Source: Desulfobacterales bacterium (lineage in GTDB: Bacteria; Desulfobacterota; Desulfobacteria; Desulfobacterales; 4be13). From it: a DNA stretch of 8,975 nt. The DNA lies in NCBI GenBank assembly GCA_029940115.1, contig JAOZRQ010000049.1, positions 11,470 to 20,444 of the forward strand. The letters are read 5' to 3'. This document shows positions 5,440 to 8,975 of the stretch, in pieces. The notes beneath the pieces were generated by a model. The model saw nothing but the letters and a program-made list of their open reading frames with translations, made no database searches and was not told the origin of the DNA. Numbering within the stretch: position 1 is the stretch's first letter; the number at the start of each line of letters is the position of its first letter. The translations under genes were made by a program, and so were the position numbers.

Positions 5440-8394
5440 TCAGAAACCGCGTTTCTTGCGTTTCTTCTCCCCTTGGCCCATCAAGATGAACGGGACCTGA
5501 CCCGGGCTTGCCCCGCTCTGTCCGATGTGGACCATTTGCGGCACCCGGGTCTCATCAACATGGAGGTCAAAAGAGATCCCCGCGCCGGCGGATGTGTGAA
5601 AGCTGATCCCGTCTTCCCCGGAACTTGTGTAGCCAGTGAAACGGATCACCGAACCATCCGTTTGCAGTTCATCGTTATCTTCAAAGCTATAAGCGTCCGC
5701 ATTTGCAAAATCGGAACTGGACGTCACGGTTCCCGTGTAACCGTATGTCTTGGCACCATCCCCGGACCACCTCAGATGCCATTCGCTGTCATCCGCATCC
5801 TGCCACAGATAATATCCCGCATCTTGACCGAATGTGTATGTCGGAGGATCAATCGCGGGCAGGTCTTCGGCTGTCATCAGTGTGAACGGGATCTGGCTCG
5901 GATTTGTCCCTGACGCTCCGATGTGAACCCCTTTGGGATCCTGAGTTTCATCAACATGGAGATCAAACGAAACTCCTGTGCCAGGGAACGCGTGAAAATC
6001 AATGCCGTCTTCGCCGGAAGTTGTGTAACCGGTGAAGCGGATCACCGAGGTTCCGATTTGGAGGTCATCATTATCTTCAAATCCGTAAGGGGCCGCATTT
6101 CCAAAAGCGGCATCTGAGCGGATCGTTCCTTTGTAATCGTATCTTTTGGCGTCATTCCCGGACCACCTTATATGCCACTCGCTGTCATCCGTATCCTGCC
6201 ACAGATAATACCCCGTGTCCTGACCCGGTGTGTAGTATGTCGGTGTGCCGATTGCTGTCAGTATCTCGACGGTTGCATCCGCATAGACACCCGAAATTTT
6301 TTGCAAGACAAAAACAATCTCCTCCATTCCGATTCTTCTATCGGCATTGATGTCGGCATCCTTGTTTGCGAACTGGCTCGAGGCAAAACCGGAGAGGAGC
6401 TGAAGCCCGAAGATGGCATCCTTCAAATTCAGTTGACCATCGTTGTTCATATCTCCACTCACGGATTGGGGTGCCGAACTGAAGCGGTCTATTTCGATCA
6501 GATGGACCACTGGCGATCCTGAGGTGGGGATGATGGCGATGTCAGTCTCTCCGTCAGGTCCGTCCGCGAACCGAGGGGGTTCGATAGGGAACACAGCGGT
6601 CCGCCATCCTTTATGATCCTCATGGCGATCCTCGGTGAGTGTCTCAAGTGTGCCGTTCCTGTCCGCTTGGACAGAGATCGCACCTGAATTCTCCTTGTAT
6701 GTCACCCGGACTTCGACCGGCTCGTACCGAATCGCCTGGGAAAAGGAATCATCCAGATCAAATGTCGCCTTCGCATCGAGCTGCCGCGCCCATATGCCGA
6801 AACGACAGGAGGAATCGCCGACCAGGGAGAGCGGCGTCGAGGTTCCCGCCGGATTGTTCTGTCGCATGAAATAGCCCCAATTCTGGCTGGTGAGGGTGTT
6901 GCACCACCGCCATTGGGTGGATCCCCTGAACTCGCCGAGCACGATCCATGCGCCCGGGGCTGATCGGGGGTGGAGATGCCAGCCCGCGTACTTGTTGCCG
7001 AAATTCAGGGCCTCCTGACACTCGACGTCGCTGGCGACATGCTCAAGGTCATCCCCCTTGATGCCGATGTACGGCACCCCCACGGCAAGAGCCCGCAGGA
7101 CGACGCCATAGATGTCCCTCTGCCGCGAGAGTTCCGGATTCACCTGGGCAAGCCGCGTATTCCCGACACCCCATGTCTCCTCATAGCCCAGCGCGCCAAA
7201 GCAGCGCATGTAAAGAAACTGGGGTGTATGGGATATTCCGTTGTGATCCCAGTCCGTCGCGGTGTTGTTTGTCTGGAGCACCCACTCGGTCATGCTGTCA
7301 TTGGTGAAGTGGCCATGTACCTCGCCCTCAGGCAACGGGTTCTCAATGACCCGCATGGCCACGCCAATGCTCAACGGTCTGAATTCGGAGATGAAATGAC
7401 GCTGAATCTGCCGCTGATAGTCCAGCGCGATATCTTCGGTCCACTCGACCTCATGGCGGTGTCCGTCCGCCGGCCATGCCCAGTTCGGATTGTCTGTCCA
7501 AGTGCCCTTGGCGTTCCCTTCCACCGTCTGTCCGTAAAAGCAGGTCTCCGTGTGAATGGCGTTCCACTGTTGGCGCACATAGAGAACCTGACCCTTGTGT
7601 GGAGAGGACGCGATGTGGCTGGCCAGGGCGGTGATCAGTTCCCTGTAATACTGGATGTAATCCGGATCCCAGAACTGGGGTGAGGGCATGTCCCTTGCCG
7701 TGCCGGTCTTGGCGATGTGATCAAAGACCCAGTCCGGGAGGGAGGAGTTGATCTGAACCGACGCGCACTGCCCGAGGTCGGCCGTCGCCCTCAATTCCCT
7801 GTCGAGATCGGTCCAGTCGTATGATCGGTGCCTTTCGGGTTCGACATGGTCCCATTGCAGATAAATCTGGTTCATCGGGGCAAGATGGTCCGCGGCCGCG
7901 GCCTGCTGGCCATCATCCGCCCAGACATGGCTGATCCCCGCGCCCCAGGCGTTCGGCGGGAATTTGCTGCGGACACCGGTGTCGCGAGTTGACGCACTCA
8001 CAGTGACCGTCACATTTGCAAAGGCCTCACGGGGGGGGGGGGTGTTGGGGGTGTCGGCGATTCGCATCCGGCAGGTGTATGTGCCCGGCTGGTCGTAGGT
8101 ATAATCGAAAACAGGGTCAAAAATCACAGGATCGAAACTGACCCCGTCATAATCCGGATCAAACTCCCACGCGTCCATATGTTCGTTGCCTCCCCATTTG
8201 CCCGTGCTCTTGCTTCCTGATATCATGACTGTGAGCGGGGCCTGCCCCGAGGTCGGGTGAGCCTCAAGCACAGGCGTCAGCGGCTGAGGAGCAGCCGAGA
8301 CAGGCATATGAACGATAAGGACAAGGAATCCCGTTGCGAAAACGCCCCCTGTCCATCTGATGAACAGAGAAATCATAAGCCGGTATGTGTTCAT
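5440..8394 (-). CDS. Secreted multidomain glycosidase-like protein: PKD, GH-A-like barrel, dockerin-like, two Trp-rich repeats (984 aa)
   Basis: First gene of the operon. Signal peptide 1-34 (hydrophobic 18-28, likely cut at VSA-A). PKD-type domain about 41-133 (SGQAPLTV; YTYDQPGTYTCRMRIAD). Region 141-480 reads like a clan GH-A TIM barrel: LQWDHVEPERHRSYDWTDLD (179-198), then FWDPDYIQYYRELITALASH (241-260). Candidate acid residues are Glu283 (WNAIHTE) and Glu405/Glu406 (GYEETWG); these are guesses. A likely beta-sandwich spans about 520-637. A dockerin-like pair of Ca loops has ligands Asp648, Asn650, Asp652, Asn656, Asp659, and Asp681, Asn683, Asp685, Gly689, Glu692. Two Trp-rich repeats (728-840, 860-972) follow, then tail KKRKKRGF. 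GGGGAG lies only 2 nt before ATG 8394, an unusually short spacing; Met7 has no better site. The 12-C tract in the PKD codons could switch the frame. The glycosidase call is by pattern; substrate unknown. Confidence 0.92.
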   Translation of the reverse strand: MNTYRLMISLFIRWTGGVFATGFLVLIVHMPVSAAPQPLTPVLEAHPTSGQAPLTVMISGSKSTGKWGGNEHMDAWEFDPDYDGVSFDPVIFDPVFDYTYDQPGTYTCRMRIADTPNTPPPREAFANVTVTVSASTRDTGVRSKFPPNAWGAGISHVWADDGQQAAAADHLAPMNQIYLQWDHVEPERHRSYDWTDLDRELRATADLGQCASVQINSSLPDWVFDHIAKTGTARDMPSPQFWDPDYIQYYRELITALASHIASSPHKGQVLYVRQQWNAIHTETCFYGQTVEGNAKGTWTDNPNWAWPADGHRHEVEWTEDIALDYQRQIQRHFISEFRPLSIGVAMRVIENPLPEGEVHGHFTNDSMTEWVLQTNNTATDWDHNGISHTPQFLYMRCFGALGYEETWGVGNTRLAQVNPELSRQRDIYGVVLRALAVGVPYIGIKGDDLEHVASDVECQEALNFGNKYAGWHLHPRSAPGAWIVLGEFRGSTQWRWCNTLTSQNWGYFMRQNNPAGTSTPLSLVGDSSCRFGIWARQLDAKATFDLDDSFSQAIRYEPVEVRVTYKENSGAISVQADRNGTLETLTEDRHEDHKGWRTAVFPIEPPRFADGPDGETDIAIIPTSGSPVVHLIEIDRFSSAPQSVSGDMNNDGQLNLKDAIFGLQLLSGFASSQFANKDADINADRRIGMEEIVFVLQKISGVYADATVEILTAIGTPTYYTPGQDTGYYLWQDTDDSEWHIRWSGNDAKRYDYKGTIRSDAAFGNAAPYGFEDNDDLQIGTSVIRFTGYTTSGEDGIDFHAFPGTGVSFDLHVDETQDPKGVHIGASGTNPSQIPFTLMTAEDLPAIDPPTYTFGQDAGYYLWQDADDSEWHLRWSGDGAKTYGYTGTVTSSSDFANADAYSFEDNDELQTDGSVIRFTGYTSSGEDGISFHTSAGAGISFDLHVDETRVPQMVHIGQSGASPGQVPFILMGQGEKKRKKRGF
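5449..5466 (-). repeat. Two 9-bp tandem copies encoding the KKRKKR tail
   Basis: On the coding strand AAGAAACGC occurs twice in a row and encodes Lys-Lys-Arg twice (residues 976-981), three codons before the stop. The polybasic tail therefore looks like the product of a small duplication at the end of the gene. Confidence 0.85.
5479..6213 (-). repeat. Two direct copies of a 113-codon Trp-rich domain, 396 bp apart
   Basis: Coding units 5875-6213 (residues 728-840) and 5479-5817 (residues 860-972) align without gaps. About 76 of 113 residues are identical by hand count. Shared landmarks are GYYLWQD, DDSEWH, RWSG, FEDND, SVIRFTGYT, SGEDGI, SFDLHVDET and VHIG. Three Trp recur at 732/740/744 and 864/872/876. 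The short alternating strands suggest a beta-sandwich, possibly carbohydrate- or surface-binding; I do not recognise a named family. The two halves are a substrate for unequal recombination. Confidence 0.93.
8031..8042 (-). repeat. 12-nt poly-C tract inside coding sequence
   Basis: On the coding strand this is twelve Cs, read as ACC CCC CCC CCC CGT (Thr-Pro-Pro-Pro-Arg, residues 118-122), in the PKD domain of the 984-aa protein. The frame is open on both sides, so the sequence shown is an in-frame state. Mononucleotide runs this long slip readily; a one-base change would truncate the protein soon after the signal peptide and first domain. Confidence 0.95.
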
Positions 8395-8443
8395 GTCTCC
8401 CCAATCTGCAAATCTGGCATGTCACCATTTGCGGCCAAAATTT

Positions 8444-8468
8444 GGAATTGCCATTTTAAGCAATTTCC
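8444..8468 (-). promoter_or_regulatory. Possible leader hairpin 50-74 nt before the first start codon
   Basis: GGAATTGC (8444-8451) pairs with GCAATTTCC (8460-8468) as an 8-bp stem with one bulged T and an 8-nt loop. If transcription starts upstream, it would lie in the 5' leader of the first gene. No T-run follows on the minus strand, so it is not a terminator. Its role is unknown. Confidence 0.4.
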
Positions 8469-8503
8469 AGAAAAGAGCATGCCCGACAAGCTCATCCCCT
8501 GTC

Positions 8504-8535
8504 GCTCCCGCCGGATTTGGCAATCCGGCGGGAGC
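8504..8535. repeat. Perfect 14-bp palindrome with 4-nt loop (REP-like hairpin)
   Basis: GCTCCCGCCGGATT (8504-8517), loop TGGC, AATCCGGCGGGAGC (8522-8535): every base pairs. TCCCC (8495-8499) and GGGGA (8538-8542) can extend it beyond a small internal loop. It is very GC-rich and stable in DNA or RNA form. Neither strand has a following T-run, so it is not a standard intrinsic terminator. It may be an extragenic palindromic repeat or a leader structure of the operon, 110 nt upstream of the first ATG. Confidence 0.85.
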
Positions 8536-8691
8536 ATGGGGAGGCAAGCCGCGGCATGTTCATTCTTGGAAATCGCCTTAAGCTTGTTCCAATATCATCT
8601 TATTTTGATTTTGGCAAGCACTATTTTTTATTTTTTACTTTGGTAATCAGAAGATGCCGAAATTGCAAACTGACAAGTGTTCATATCTTAT

Positions 8692-8834
8692 ATCACTTTC
8701 CTGTGTACAGGACAAAAAAATGATTGAGGGAAAGAAACCCGGCTTTTTCTGGCGGTCGGGGAATCTGCCCGTTCGGGAAAAAAGCCGGGTTTCTCGGCCA
8801 TCCAAACTTTTTGTCCTGTACACAGATCACTTTC
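8692..8834. mobile_element. 125-bp MITE-like element with 18-bp TIRs and 9-bp target duplication
   Basis: The element is 8701-8825. Its ends are exact 18-bp inverted repeats: CTGTGTACAGGACAAAAA (8701-8718) and its complement (8808-8825). It is flanked directly on both sides by ATCACTTTC (8692-8700 and 8826-8834), a 9-bp target duplication. Inside are a second perfect 16-bp inverted pair (AGAAACCCGGCTTTTT at 8733-8748; complement 8779-8794) and a small CCCGTTCGGG palindrome (8768-8777), so the whole element folds into a nested hairpin. It is too short for a transposase and must have been moved in trans. A 9-bp duplication with about 18-bp ends is known for IS4-family and IS903-type (IS5 family) elements. 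The family is not assigned. Confidence 0.9.
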
Positions 8835-8837
8835 AAC

Positions 8838-8895
8838 AAAAAAATTGTCCGGAGTGCCAAACTTGCAGTTTGGCAGACAAAAAAATTGTCCGGAG
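8838..8895. repeat. Inverted copy of the left-end palindromic module plus partial second copy
   Basis: Bases 8838-8877 are the exact reverse complement of 187-226 (40 of 40). The module carries TGCCAAAC (8855-8862) and GTTTGGCA (8868-8875) as an 8-bp stem with a 5-nt loop. An 18-bp segment containing A7 and TTGTCCGGAG is repeated directly at 8837-8854 and 8878-8895, giving a 41-bp tandem period of about 1.4 copies. Thus the same core exists here with an A/T-rich spacer, and at the left end with a G/C-rich spacer. Confidence 0.95.
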
Positions 8896-8975
8896 CGACA
8901 AACATTATGTTGAAAGCTCTATAACTCAAGTTTCGCACCCAAATTTTTGAGTGAATACAGATGGTCAAGTCAGTT

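Larger units (their letters stand above)
8395..8691. other. Spacer and probable leader upstream of the operon; no gene seen
   Basis: I see no convincing coding sequence here. The stretch holds two clear hairpins (8444-8468 and 8504-8535). A weaker pairing joins GCTTG/CCAA (8582-8592) with TTGGCAAGC (8611-8619). An AT-rich patch lies at 8583-8641. The operon promoter should lie in or just beyond this region on the minus strand, but no -35/-10 pair is good enough to call. Confidence 0.6.

Noticed and set aside
5417..5448. GGTTTC/GAAACC hairpin spanning the stop of the 984-codon gene as a terminator
   Set aside because: Only a 6-bp outer stem with a bulge and no T-run; the downstream gene follows in the same direction 62 nt away.
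6970..7683. Plus-strand open frame of 237 codons
   Set aside because: Entirely antisense to the GC-rich barrel region, with no recognisable domain; opposite-strand shadow.
8452..8460. Minus-strand TAAAAT as a -10 box
   Set aside because: A good -10 match alone, but no -35 at usable distance and it lies inside the hairpin loop.
8591..8617. Minus-strand promoter candidate TTGCCA / GATATT with 15-nt spacing
   Set aside because: The spacing is short and the -10 is only a 4 of 6 match in an AT-rich patch; too weak to call.
8257..8723. Plus-strand open frames in the operon's upstream spacer
   Set aside because: Low-complexity translations crossing the hairpins, no ribosome site, overlapping frames; not supported as genes.
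8924..8952. ACTCAA/TTGAGT inverted pair near the right edge
   Set aside because: Six bases with a long loop is expected by chance in AT-rich sequence.
8693..8968. Minus-strand open frame of 91 codons at the right end
   Set aside because: It is made of the MITE and the palindromic module read through, with no ribosome site; repeat-derived, not a gene.

Overview
The window carries one block of four minus-strand genes, read right to left. In transcription order they are: a large exported protein with a glycosidase-like barrel (5440-8394), a large exported parallel beta-helix/LamG protein (2012-5377), a small sulfotransferase (1214-1942) and a second, larger sulfotransferase (234-1217). Intergenic gaps are 62 nt and 69 nt, followed by a 4-nt ATGA overlap, so they look like one operon. 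Both ends are repeat-rich DNA without convincing genes.

Organism: the dockerin-like module in a secreted protein, the Trp-rich C-terminal repeats, the mixed GC content and the repeat-laden spacers fit a large-genome Gram-negative bacterium. My best guess is a marine Desulfobacterales bacterium of the Desulfonema kind. This rests on remembered gene style, not on a marker gene, and is low to moderate confidence.

Layout. 1-226: minisatellite of about 34-bp units ending in a palindromic module and a T7 tract. 234-1942: two PAPS-dependent-type sulfotransferases, translationally coupled. 2012-5377: secreted, Cys-rich, right-handed beta-helix protein with a LamG/concanavalin-like C-terminus. 5440-8394: secreted multidomain protein with a PKD domain, GH-A-like TIM barrel, beta-sandwich-like region, dockerin-like Ca-binding pair, two Trp-rich repeats and a polybasic tail. 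It contains a 12-C tract inside the coding sequence. 8395-8691: leader/spacer with strong hairpins. 8692-8834: a 125-bp MITE-like element with 18-bp terminal inverted repeats and an exact 9-bp target duplication. 8838-8895: the same palindromic module as at the left end, inverted, so a 40-bp identical sequence brackets the operon.

Working model (inference): the two cytoplasmic sulfotransferases sulfate a polysaccharide precursor or related carbohydrate. The two exported proteins bind, trim or organise the resulting polyanionic glycan outside the cytoplasm. The exported proteins have carbohydrate-active folds but no catalytic residues I can assign with certainty. No glycosyltransferase, exporter or PAPS-synthesis gene is in the window, so the rest of any pathway lies elsewhere.
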